Below, in pieces: positions 33,718 to 41,944 of a stretch of 64,000 nt of DNA. The DNA is from Sulfolobales archaeon HS-7 (lineage in GTDB: Archaea > Thermoproteota > Thermoprotei_A > Sulfolobales > Sulfolobaceae), in the NCBI GenBank assembly GCA_019704295.1, contig AP024596.1:558001-622000 (forward strand), given 5' to 3'. A model generated the notes under the pieces. It saw only the letters and a list, made by a program, of their open reading frames with translations. It had not been told where the DNA came from and searched no databases. Positions within the stretch are counted from its first letter, which is position 1. Each line of letters opens with the position of its first letter. Made by a program: the position numbers and the translations under genes.

Positions 33718-35865
33718 TTACCTTCTTCTCAAGAACACTACTGCTATTGCAATTATTACTATAATTACTATGACTATAGCAACAATTTCTAAGGTACTAA
33801 CAGATGATGGGTGAGTTGTTGTAGTGACGGGAGGTACTGTCGATGTTGTGGTCACGGGAGGTGTGGTAGTTGTTGTGGTCACGGGAGGTGTGGTAGTTGT
33901 TGTGGTCACGGGAGGTGTGGTAGTATATGGTTGATAGTACATCATGTTATAGTAATAACCAGCAAATTCGTTATACTGAAAGTTCTTCACATAAGGTTGT
34001 ACAAAGTAATACGTGTAAGGAACTGGTAGCCATAGATATGGCGCCTGATGATATGTAATATTGTATATCTTAGCAGCCATTTCTATCTGTTCTGTAGCAT
34101 TCGTGATAAATGGAACTTGGTTATCCATTTGATTTACTACCGAATTATTTAACCACGCTAGATCTCCTGAAAGGCCTCCGTCCAATACGTTAGTTTGTAC
34201 GTCAAGTTGCTGGAAGATAGGATCTGGCCAATCGGGCACCCATCCAAGATCAACAAGGTCTGGAGTTCCACTGGGAGTACTCCAACCATCAGTGACTGAA
34301 GCGGTTACCAATTTTATAGAGGTAGGTATACCGATTTGCTCTAGATTCTGCTGGATAATTTCTAGTTCCTCTTGTACAAGGGGAGTTATGGGCGTTAGAG
34401 TGTATATTGCAAGTGTAGATAAAGGTGTAGCTGAAGAATTGCCTACAGTTGTTCCATTCGGAAGAGTTACGTAGAAGTGTCCCTCATATCCTGCCTCGTT
34501 GAGATAGGTCAACGCTAGTGATACATTATATGAATATGGCTGAATATGATCCATAGAGACTATCTGGTTATACACGGGGAACTGCGGAGAGATTGGACCC
34601 ACGAACTCACTAGCGAGTATCGTCCCATTATATGAGAAAATATGGAGAAGTGCAGAATAGTTAACAGCATGTACTAGTGCTAACCTAAATGCAGTTATGT
34701 TTGTTGGATACTCTTCCGTATTCATGGCAATATATAGCACTTCTGGCTGACTTCCAAAGTTAGCGAATATTCCAGATAGCGGAACAGTGTATTGGTAACC
34801 CGTGTATATTGAACCTATGTAGGGAACGCTAACGAAGGATATCTGAGCCTCATTTTTATCGAACTCCTCGACCCTTGCGGTATGACTCAGTCCGTATTCT
34901 ATCTCTATAATCGAAATGTGAGCTGGTTGGGCTACTGCTGGAACGCTTTCGCTAACCCCCCAGTAGTTGGGTACTGCTTTTAGAACAATTGTTGAGAACC
35001 CCTCAGCCACTGACACTATCTCATAAGGTCCTGTACCTGGCATTCCGTGAAGGTTTATGTAGGAGTTTGGAGTGTTCGGTTGGACCCCTCCGTGCTGATC
35101 AACGAAGACAGGGTCCTGTATTGCTCCCCACCACGCAGCAATGTCGTATAGGAAATACCTGTACGGTATCAAAGTACTTATCTCTACCTCGTAAGCACTC
35201 TTAACGACTACAGCCTGATATGGGTACTCCATTATCTTCTGGATGGTTGCGTTGTTAGCATTGAAGTTCGAGAGTATTGAGGCTAGCACGTCAGCGGCCA
35301 AAGTCGCGTTGGTATTAGTTGGCAATCCAGTGACGTTGTGTATAGCGTTCGCGACTCCCCAGGGTAACGCATATCCCGTCTGACCGTATTGAGTTGCGTT
35401 AAAGAGGAGGGTAATATAGTTCGAAACGCCGGGTCCCTGTCCCATAAGTATCATTCTGTAGAATGAGAACCAAACTGTTGAGGCGTTAACTTGAACGCCG
35501 TCGCTGAAGTGAACTCCTTGCCTTATGTAGAACGTGTAGTTCTCGTAGTTGGTCGTGGAGTAGTTCTGGGCAATTACGGGAACGAGTTGAAGGAAGTTAG
35601 AACCGTTGAACTCCACTAGTTCCTGGTAAACTGCAGTAAAAAGAGGACCGTCTTGAACATAAAAGCCAGTTGCAGGATCTAGAGCGTCAGGTGCAGCTGT
35701 TTGGGATACATCAACAAGTACAGAACTATTCGGAGGAACTATGGTAACTCCTTGTGCACTAACGTGTATAGGTATGAAGGCTAGAAGTCCTATTGACGCT
35801 ATCCCTACCAAAAATAGTAGTACATATCCTTCCAATTTATTATAATTATATACCTGACTATTCAT
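33718..35865 (-). CDS. ABC transporter substrate-binding protein, family 5 (Opp/Dpp type)
   Basis: 715 residues. An N-terminal hydrophobic signal or anchor (about 13-33, ending in VSA), a large family-5 solute-binding domain with many N-glycosylation sequons (NGSN, NNAT, NYT), a Thr-Pro linker (repeats of PPVTTTTTT, about 650-690), and a C-terminal membrane anchor STLEIVAIVIVIIVIIAIAVVFLRRR. This layout is typical of Sulfolobales cell-surface binding proteins. The substrate (oligosaccharide or peptide) is not visible. It probably partners the permease/ATPase operon at 25986-29869, now separated by a dead tnpB and the lipoylation cassette. ATG at 35865. Confidence 0.88.
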   Translation of the reverse strand: MNSQVYNYNKLEGYVLLFLVGIASIGLLAFIPIHVSAQGVTIVPPNSSVLVDVSQTAAPDALDPATGFYVQDGPLFTAVYQELVEFNGSNFLQLVPVIAQNYSTTNYENYTFYIRQGVHFSDGVQVNASTVWFSFYRMILMGQGPGVSNYITLLFNATQYGQTGYALPWGVANAIHNVTGLPTNTNATLAADVLASILSNFNANNATIQKIMEYPYQAVVVKSAYEVEISTLIPYRYFLYDIAAWWGAIQDPVFVDQHGGVQPNTPNSYINLHGMPGTGPYEIVSVAEGFSTIVLKAVPNYWGVSESVPAVAQPAHISIIEIEYGLSHTARVEEFDKNEAQISFVSVPYIGSIYTGYQYTVPLSGIFANFGSQPEVLYIAMNTEEYPTNITAFRLALVHAVNYSALLHIFSYNGTILASEFVGPISPQFPVYNQIVSMDHIQPYSYNVSLALTYLNEAGYEGHFYVTLPNGTTVGNSSATPLSTLAIYTLTPITPLVQEELEIIQQNLEQIGIPTSIKLVTASVTDGWSTPSGTPDLVDLGWVPDWPDPIFQQLDVQTNVLDGGLSGDLAWLNNSVVNQMDNQVPFITNATEQIEMAAKIYNITYHQAPYLWLPVPYTYYFVQPYVKNFQYNEFAGYYYNMMYYQPYTTTPPVTTTTTTPPVTTTTTTPPVTTTSTVPPVTTTTHPSSVSTLEIVAIVIVIIVIIAIAVVFLRRR
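33850..33924. repeat. 27-bp tandem repeat in the binding-protein gene
   Basis: About 2.8 identical copies of a 27-bp unit (GGTCACGGGAGGTGTGGTAG plus TTGTTGT) encode the PPVTTTTTT linker on the minus strand. The unit is a multiple of three, so copy number changes only linker length. Confidence 0.85.
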
Positions 35866-36088
35866 TATTTAGAAACTGACTGCTTCTACTTATATGTCTT
35901 TTGCTAACGCTTACTACCTATTACTTGAAATTAGATATCTAGATAGTGGTTTATTCTAATTAATCATTATTAGTGTAGATAATTTCGCCAAAAATGCCAT
36001 TTTTTCACCTATTCAAGGTGTCCTTAGCGTTAACCAACACGTACAGTTAATTTGGAAGAGTATCGCCATACCCCACATAATGTAAGCT

Positions 36089-37081
36089 TCATCCACTCTT
36101 TGATTCTATATCTTGATAAATGCGCTTTAGTTTACTCCCTAGTATTTCTGGGGAATTCCTGGACGTAACTACTTCAATCTCCTTCTTGCTTACGGAGGTT
36201 CTGAAGTCCTCAGAATAAAGCAATTCCTTAGAGTAATTGATGAAGCAACCTATATCATCTGTTGAACATTTTAGATTATTGCTAGCTACTTCTGGAAGAG
36301 GTCCATAATCAGAAGTGACTACTGGTATTCCCATAGACATAGCTTCGAGTACGGTTATTCCATATGCCTCTTTTCTCGACGGAAAGATTAACAAGTCTAC
36401 ATCTCTAAGTAATTCGATTATTTTGGAATGGGGGAGCTTCTCTACATACTCAACGCCGTCCCTTTCTCTAGGTGTATTTCCGACGAACACTTTCCTAACA
36501 TTTCCGGGAAGCCTTTCAAATACTGCCTCGGCTATGTCACCCCCTTTTCTTTCATAATCAACTCCAATATAGGCTATAGTCTTATTCGATATTTCTTTGG
36601 GTGTGGGAGTTATAGGAGGTGGAAGGACTTCTACTCTCTTTATTCCCTCCTCTCTAAGACCTTTTGCACACCAATTAGTCCATCCAATTACTGTAGTACC
36701 GCGCATATTAAATACGTCTTTCATTAATTCTATCACTCTTTCCCGTAAAGAACCGATCTTAAGATAATCTGAAAAAACATTTGATAACGGCTGATCCAGT
36801 TCCTGAACCCAGGGACCTCGTGGTAAATACGCATTCAAAAAGAACGAATGAACAATTCCAGTTAACCTCAAGGATAGAATTGGCTCACCTAATAGTTTTA
36901 AAACCCACTTTAAGACGGTTTTTGAATTTATAACATAATCGTTAAATTCTGGACCTAATTTAGGAAACTCCTCCACTAATCTGTAACGTATGTCCTTAGG
37001 CGCGTATCTTAATCTGAGTTCGATCCCGCTTCTTAAGGTGTTGTCGATTCTGTTTCGCTGCACTATCGCAGAAACTTCCAT
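36089..37081 (-). CDS. Glycosyltransferase, GT4 family
   Basis: 330 residues, GT-B fold. The C-terminal half shows IAYIGVDYERKGGDIAEAVF, NVRKVFVGNTP, LPHSKIIELLRDVDLLIFPSRKEAYGITVLEAMSMGIPVVTSDYGPLPEV, i.e. donor-binding EX7E region. It transfers a sugar from a nucleotide-sugar to an unknown acceptor, possibly a glycolipid or N-glycan. The N-terminal acceptor domain is shorter than usual. The gene stands alone; neighbours give no pathway. Confidence 0.82.
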   Translation of the reverse strand: MEVSAIVQRNRIDNTLRSGIELRLRYAPKDIRYRLVEEFPKLGPEFNDYVINSKTVLKWVLKLLGEPILSLRLTGIVHSFFLNAYLPRGPWVQELDQPLSNVFSDYLKIGSLRERVIELMKDVFNMRGTTVIGWTNWCAKGLREEGIKRVEVLPPPITPTPKEISNKTIAYIGVDYERKGGDIAEAVFERLPGNVRKVFVGNTPRERDGVEYVEKLPHSKIIELLRDVDLLIFPSRKEAYGITVLEAMSMGIPVVTSDYGPLPEVASNNLKCSTDDIGCFINYSKELLYSEDFRTSVSKKEIEVVTSRNSPEILGSKLKRIYQDIESKSG

Positions 37082-37224
37082 GACAACTATTTGTTGTAGT
37101 TACCCTTTATATTTATTTCCACACGTTATTTCAATACTGACCAGTGCTTTAATCCCCATTAGGCAAAAATTCTATATATTAATAAAGTATATATTTAATC
37201 TTCTAAAAGTGACTTCACTGCATC

Positions 37225-37617
37225 CTAAATATTACCTATCGTCGATTTATTAATAGTGTTTTCTTTATTCTCACTTAAACTGAAGTATACCTCTTCCAGT
37301 ATTTCCATAACTCTTATCAGCCAACTATGAATTATCTCAGGTTTTTCTCCCTCTATGTTGTTTACAAATTCGATAACATCAATTAATTGACCTATTAATT
37401 CTGGATTTATCATTTTATTTTTCATGAGGAAAAATATCATGCCGTGCATGTCATCGGTGGAGATCCCGTAATAAGACTTTATCTTCATTAATACCTCGTT
37501 GAGAAGACGCTTTGTCGCATTAACCGTGTCGGTTATAACCAAAGGACTCGTCGAGAACGTTTCCTCATCAATTAATGCAGCCTTTTCTATAATCTTATAA
37601 TCCTCCCAAAATCCCAT
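37225..37617 (-). CDS. Hypothetical helical protein paired with RHH protein
   Basis: 130 residues, all helical: two long helices (NATKRLLNEVLMKIKSYYGI, PELIGQLIDVIEFVNNI), with DDMHGMIFFLMKNKMI in between. This recalls HEPN/DUF86-type helical bundles, but the RX4-6H nuclease motif is absent, so toxin activity is not supported. It follows the RHH gene by 10 bp and is the last gene of a guaA-RHH-hypothetical run. Function unknown. Confidence 0.55.
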   Translation of the reverse strand: MGFWEDYKIIEKAALIDEETFSTSPLVITDTVNATKRLLNEVLMKIKSYYGISTDDMHGMIFFLMKNKMINPELIGQLIDVIEFVNNIEGEKPEIIHSWLIRVMEILEEVYFSLSENKENTINKSTIGNI

Positions 37618-37627
37618 ACGTTCTCCT

Positions 37628-37858
37628 CTATTGCGCCTCTCTCTCTATGATTTGTAATGCCGCTTTGAGTTTATCTCCTCTTCTCTTTGCATACTCCTTT
37701 ATGGCTTCGGTTGCTACTAAATTAAGCTTTTTCCTCTCAACCGCCGCCACAGTTACTAATAGATAATATATGTCTTCATCTATGTATAGGTTAAGGCGAT
37801 GCTTTTTCTTTTTATCTTCAGTTGGCACAAACCTCACCTTATGTATATTAAGTTCCAA
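37628..37858 (-). CDS. Ribbon-helix-helix (CopG-like) DNA-binding protein
   Basis: 76 residues. HRLNLYIDEDIYYLLVTVAAVERKKLNLVATEAIKEYAKRRGDKL has the RHH pattern: a beta-strand with alternating basic/hydrophobic residues, then two helices. The N-terminal KKKKHR is basic. RHH proteins are dimeric repressors, often autoregulatory. It lies 14 bp after guaAb and 10 bp before a helical hypothetical gene on the same strand, so it may regulate its own operon or be one half of a two-gene module. Confidence 0.65.
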   Translation of the reverse strand: MELNIHKVRFVPTEDKKKKHRLNLYIDEDIYYLLVTVAAVERKKLNLVATEAIKEYAKRRGDKLKAALQIIEREAQ

Positions 37859-37872
37859 AGTTAAAAGTGTTC

Positions 37873-38979
37873 TTACTCAAATTCTATTGTTGCAGGCGGT
37901 TTTGATGTAATATCATACATAACTTCACCAACGTCAGCAATGGTTATTATCCGTCTAGCGAGTGATTCTAGTTGTTCAATCGGTAATAACGGAACATCCG
38001 CCGTCATATAGTCTTCGGTATCTACTACCCTGATGACGACAGCGTATCGTCCGTTACTCTCTCTAATGGTATAAAGAGCGTGAGTTATATCATAGGCAAA
38101 TAATGCTCTTGCTGTATAACCTATATTGGGATATGGTGCACCTCTAGATATGGAGACTACTGATCCATATTGCCTGACATCTCCTTTTACCCCAGTGGCC
38201 TTAACTCTATATCTTTTGACCTGGTAGCCAACTATACTACTGAGCTTATCGTCGGGTATTGCATCATTCTCAAAAACTACTCCAAAAGTTTGAGAATGTC
38301 CGCTTATTTCATTTTCAATTATTCCAGTGACTTCCCTACACAGATTCAGTTTTTCAACGTTTATGGATCCAGGAACTCTAACGAGAAGACCAGGACCAGG
38401 AAACGGTTGTCTAAATATTATCTCTTTAGGTAAACCTAATCTCTCTGCAACAATCCTTACTTCGTTTTTGTATAGGTCCGCTAAAGGCTCAATAACGCTA
38501 AATCCGTACTCCCTTCTCGGATCTAACCCAATCTGAGTCAGAACATTATGTTGTGTTTTAATCCCCCCTTGGGTTTCAACCCAATCAGCAGCAATAGTAC
38601 CTTGAACGAGGTATTTAGCGCCTATTTCTCTCGCAATACTAGATAACGTTTCATAAAACGTTTTCCTGAAAACCTTTCTTTTTTGCTCAGCATCATAAAT
38701 TCCTTCTAATCTCCGATAAAATTCAGCTGATCTGTCAATCACGTTAACGTCCATAATTCCCTTAAGAAGTCTCTTCACATTATTCCCTTCGTTTTTCCTG
38801 AGCATTCCGGTATCTATTATTACGGGAAATACTTTTTCCCCTAATGCCTTATAAGTCAAAGCGACGGCGGTTGTGCTATCAACTCCTCCGCTTACCGCGG
38901 CTAAAATTCTACCCTTGTCCCCATAGTTATTCCTTAATTCCCTTATTGTCTCCTCAATGAACTTATCCGGATTGAACAT
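37873..38979 (-). CDS. guaAb: GMP synthase subunit B (ATP-pyrophosphatase)
   Basis: 368 residues: the ATP-PPase and dimerisation domains only, without the glutamine amidotransferase, which archaea encode separately. PP-loop AVSGGVDSTTAV at about 28-39, QGTIAADWVET, the conserved QPFPGPGLLVRVPG and the C-terminal DITSKPPATIEFE tail are diagnostic. It aminates XMP to GMP using ammonia from subunit A. It is transcribed upstream of the RHH and helical genes with short gaps. ATG at 38979. Confidence 0.95.
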   Translation of the reverse strand: MFNPDKFIEETIRELRNNYGDKGRILAAVSGGVDSTTAVALTYKALGEKVFPVIIDTGMLRKNEGNNVKRLLKGIMDVNVIDRSAEFYRRLEGIYDAEQKRKVFRKTFYETLSSIAREIGAKYLVQGTIAADWVETQGGIKTQHNVLTQIGLDPRREYGFSVIEPLADLYKNEVRIVAERLGLPKEIIFRQPFPGPGLLVRVPGSINVEKLNLCREVTGIIENEISGHSQTFGVVFENDAIPDDKLSSIVGYQVKRYRVKATGVKGDVRQYGSVVSISRGAPYPNIGYTARALFAYDITHALYTIRESNGRYAVVIRVVDTEDYMTADVPLLPIEQLESLARRIITIADVGEVMYDITSKPPATIEFE

Positions 38980-39109
38980 TAACTTAATGAAGGCATACTT
39001 TCTGATAAGTTTTTAGTTCTTTTTACACTTTTCCATAGTAAAGGACAAATTTATCGAAGCTAATTCAAGGTTAACCGGATTTAGCAATCACAAGCATTCG
39101 GTTAACCGT

Positions 39110-39450
39110 ACTCCTCATAAACTTCAACATATTCAATGTGAACTAACTCCGCTACCGGCAGGACTTTCTAATTCGTTACCCACCTTGCCTAAAGGGTGAC
39201 GGTCACATGTTAAGGTGGTTCCCAACATGCATTAAACTTTATGTCTAGGGTATCTCATACTATTACTGGAGCAGAGACTTACCGCATCAACCCTAGCCTA
39301 GGCGTCTTGATGACTCTATCAGCGGTTACCAGTAAATCCGCGTCTCTTTTTTTGTAGTTAAACTTAACTACAAAGCGATTCTCATCTCTACCTTAAAGAT
39401 GGAGTTTTCGCCTCATTTAAACACTCAATAAAATTCTAGAGAGTTATACT
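39110..39450 (-). pseudogene. tnpB 3'-end relic
   Basis: The reverse strand carries the shared tail region: (I)KTPRLGLMR, then SAPVIV and DTLDIKFNA in one frame with stops, followed by a Cys/Val-poor degenerate tail. It matches the TPKRG-MRYASAP block of other relics. No open frame is left. It fills most of the 590-bp gap between guaAb and tRNA-Trp. Confidence 0.5.
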
Positions 39451-39567
39451 AACGCTTTCTATCCTGAAGTAAACTAACAATGAACCTGTAGCCTAGGTTT
39501 AAGATGATGGAAGGCTTTATTAACAGTATAAACTAAGGGAAATATTGATAAGCAGATGAGTTGGGAT

Positions 39568-39696
39568 GGGCCCGTAGCTCAGTTAGGCAGAGCGTTGGGC
39601 TCCAGATAATCTTTGGGTCTTCCGACCATAAAGGGATGATATATATCTGGAGCGGGAGAGACCCAAAGGTCGCGGGTTCAAATCCCGTCGGGCCCA
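39568..39696 (+). tRNA. tRNA-Trp (CCA), with a 55-nt intron
   Basis: Acceptor GGGCCCG (39568-39574) pairs with CGGGCCC (39689-39695), discriminator A at 39696; no CCA encoded. D arm GCTCAGTTAGGCAGAGC; anticodon stem TTGGG/CCCAA around loop CTCCAGA with anticodon CCA at 39602-39604; T arm CGGGTTCAAATCCCG. The anticodon arm is interrupted after position 37 by 39606-39660, the standard archaeal intron site, with complementary TCCAGATA/TATCTGGA at its borders suggesting a BHB fold for EndA. A 115-codon ORF over it is spurious. Confidence 0.95.
39606..39660 (+). other. Intron of tRNA-Trp
   Basis: Inferred from the tRNA fold: removing these bases restores TTGGG-CTCCAGA-CCCAA. Exact borders could shift by one base. 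The intron ends AGCGGGAGAG before the 3' exon. Confidence 0.8.
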
Positions 39697-39697
39697 T

Positions 39698-40765
39698 TCA
39701 TCGAACGAGGGAGAGAAGTATTGCGATGGCAAGAAGCGCTAAGAATATACTTTGCAACGAATTCAAGGTCTTCGTATTACTTATTAGCCTTCCTAATACT
39801 TCATTGAATAGTTTTCCTCCGTCTGTTATTATTAACGGAAGAGCGTTAAGAGCAGCTAAACTAAAGTTAACCACGTACATCCAGAAAACGAAATTGACTA
39901 TAGGGTAAAATGAAGCCGATATATCGTCTTCAACATAAATTCCGAGCTTTCCGCCCTTTGTAGTTAAGTTCCTTAATGTCATGACAGTACCGTTGGTCAA
40001 GATCGTGAGACTCACCTTAGGAGGTAAAGGCTCAACAGAAGAGAGTTGATTTACATCTCTGATCGTGATGTTATTTACCCTGACAATCACGTCTCCAGGA
40101 TGAAGAAATTCACCCGCAGGGTAAGTTGAATTAACGGAGACGATTAACACCCCATTTGAAGCCGTGTTGACTAAAGGGGTAAATAAAGCGAGAAAAAGTA
40201 AAGCCATTATTAAGTTAATGGCTATACCTGCCGATATGATTCTAATCCGTGATGAGCGCTTAGCTAAATTAAGTCCCTCCTCATCCGGTTCTACAAAAGC
40301 TCCAGGAAAAACAGCTAAAACGAATAGTCCTATTGACTTCACGGTAATTCCCTCCGATGTCGAAGCCAGTGCATGCATTAACTCATGTATTGTTATCGAT
40401 AAAACTAGGGCAATGGCTATATAGAGAAACTGATATATGGAGACGGTCACTCCAGGGATAATAGGCACTAACTTGGCTGAGGAATGAGACATGGTAAAAG
40501 AGGACAGGATAACGCTTACTACTAAGTATATGCCTAACGCCATCGATATAAACGCTACACCAGTTAATATATTATTAAATACTTTGAAAGCCCTGCTTCT
40601 AGTTAAGGTGGGTAACCACTCACTCCTACTTTTCCTTCTCCATATTAATAGAAGAGGAAGAAGTGTGATACCCTTTTTACTAAGGTATTCTGCTTTTTTA
40701 CTAAGTGCAACAGACAGCAGAATCCACGCTAGTAATATTAGCTCTACTATAATCAAGGATTGCAT
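39698..40765 (-). CDS. Site-2 protease-like membrane metalloprotease (M50)
   Basis: 355 residues with about six to seven membrane helices. Zinc motif TIHELMHALAST (HEXXH) and the C-terminal NALPLIITDGG, equivalent to the NXXPXXXXDG site. A PDZ-like segment sits between (PAGEFLHPGDVIVRVNNITIRDV). Such proteases cleave transmembrane regulators or signal peptides. Substrate unknown. The 3' end abuts the tRNA-Trp gene (1 bp gap) in convergent orientation. ATG at 40765, divergent from the nucleotidyltransferase gene. Confidence 0.87.
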   Translation of the reverse strand: MQSLIIVELILLAWILLSVALSKKAEYLSKKGITLLPLLLIWRRKSRSEWLPTLTRSRAFKVFNNILTGVAFISMALGIYLVVSVILSSFTMSHSSAKLVPIIPGVTVSIYQFLYIAIALVLSITIHELMHALASTSEGITVKSIGLFVLAVFPGAFVEPDEEGLNLAKRSSRIRIISAGIAINLIMALLFLALFTPLVNTASNGVLIVSVNSTYPAGEFLHPGDVIVRVNNITIRDVNQLSSVEPLPPKVSLTILTNGTVMTLRNLTTKGGKLGIYVEDDISASFYPIVNFVFWMYVVNFSLAALNALPLIITDGGKLFNEVLGRLISNTKTLNSLQSIFLALLAIAILLSLVR

Positions 40766-40784
40766 ATATTAACTCATCTTATGA

Positions 40785-41429
40785 ATGATTATATCGTTTA
40801 TGGAAAGAAGCTATTCTCCAGAACATTGGAGTCTACTAAACTCACTAAGGAGAAGGGCGATAGCCATACTAGAGGAGTTGTCGCGAATGGGTATGCGGGG
40901 CAATGTTTACGGTTCGATAGCTAGGGGTGACGTAAACCAGCACAGTGATATAGACGTGGTTGTAGAGAATCCCGACTTTATAAAGCTTGATATGATACCC
41001 TATTCTCATAGATTCGTCGTACAAGCCACCCCTAAATCTACCCCTAAGGTATACATATCGCTTGATCCTGAGGAAAAGGAAATAATATCCTTTCCAATAG
41101 GTAAATTAACTAGAGATGAATACTTCTTCTTTAAATTCGGAGGTATGATTTCGCTTGATGAAATGAAAGAAGGGAAAAGGGTTCCAGGTATCAATAAGCA
41201 ATTACTTTTAATAATCCCGAGAAAGGATGGTCATACCTCCGTAGAAGTTAATGGAAACGAGGCCTACGTTTCAAAGGTAATTGGAATTCCTCTTTCCACA
41301 GTTAAGGAAAGGGAAAGAGTATTGCAGAAGAGGAAAGAACAGGGAAGAACTGGAGTCTTCTTTAAATATGAGTTGTATCCTAACGAGAGCATTTTGGAGG
41401 CCTTAAACAACATTAAGAGGAGAAGGTAA
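40785..41429 (+). CDS. Archaeal nucleotidyltransferase domain protein
   Basis: 214 residues (in-frame ATG also at 40800). NVYGSIARGDVNQHSDIDVVV is the GSXXRG...DXD motif of Pol beta-type nucleotidyltransferases, with two metal-binding Asp. The rest (FKFGGMISLDEMKEGKRVPG, LLLIIPRKDG) resembles a family of archaeal DNA polymerase beta-domain proteins of unknown role. It is followed by DUF1122 (one-base overlap) and a radical SAM gene in one operon, whose common task is unknown. Confidence 0.78.
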   Translation: MIISFMERSYSPEHWSLLNSLRRRAIAILEELSRMGMRGNVYGSIARGDVNQHSDIDVVVENPDFIKLDMIPYSHRFVVQATPKSTPKVYISLDPEEKEIISFPIGKLTRDEYFFFKFGGMISLDEMKEGKRVPGINKQLLLIIPRKDGHTSVEVNGNEAYVSKVIGIPLSTVKERERVLQKRKEQGRTGVFFKYELYPNESILEALNNIKRRR

Positions 41430-41944
41430 TGATTGAGTGTGTTGGCAAGAGGAAATATTATCTATCGGGAAGCTACGTTTGTGAGTTTAATCTTTTCGGG
41501 AAGAGGGTTGGATTATTAACGTTTTTTCCTAGAAGAGAAGTTTACTCACCCTGGGCCGACCTAGACTACTCGCCATGGCCACGTAAGTATAATAAGGAAG
41601 TAGATATAGTCACTTATCTAGTGAATCTAGTAGGACCTGGAGGGAAGGTAATGATCTCCTATGAAAGCGATGAAGAGACGAGAAAGTTGCTATTAAGGGG
41701 TATTCCACCTCAAATAACCCCCCTTGGTTTCTCAATGGTTAAAAGTGGGATAACCTGGTTTAAGGATTGGTACTTCGCAGAGGGAGGTAATGAGGGAAAC
41801 GTGAAATTACAAGGAAATGTGCCCCTGCATGAATCGGAGAGAAAGAGACAACTTTTAGAATTGCTAGAGGAAATTAAGAATTACGGTGACGCGTTAAGCG
41901 TTAAAGTAAAGAGGTATATAAATGATGAACTCAATCGTAGGTAA
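41429..41944 (+). CDS. DUF1122 family protein
   Basis: 171 residues. YSPWADLDYSPWPRKYNKEVDIVTYLVNLVGPGGKVMISYESDEETRKLLLRGIPPQITPLGFSM has the look of DUF1122, small archaeal proteins with a GNAT-like or methyltransferase-like alpha/beta fold and no proven function. Start ATG overlaps the upstream stop. Its end overlaps the next gene by 23 bp. Assignment from memory of the family; moderate. Confidence 0.65.
   Translation: MIECVGKRKYYLSGSYVCEFNLFGKRVGLLTFFPRREVYSPWADLDYSPWPRKYNKEVDIVTYLVNLVGPGGKVMISYESDEETRKLLLRGIPPQITPLGFSMVKSGITWFKDWYFAEGGNEGNVKLQGNVPLHESERKRQLLELLEEIKNYGDALSVKVKRYINDELNRR

Noticed and set aside
33811-34029. Plus-strand ORF with CCGHGRCGSC repeats
   Set aside because: Antisense of the Thr-rich linker repeat in the binding-protein gene; repetition is a by-product of the coding repeat.
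39561-39908. 115-codon plus-strand ORF over the tRNA-Trp region
   Set aside because: It lies over the tRNA and the reverse side of the M50 protease gene; shadow frame.
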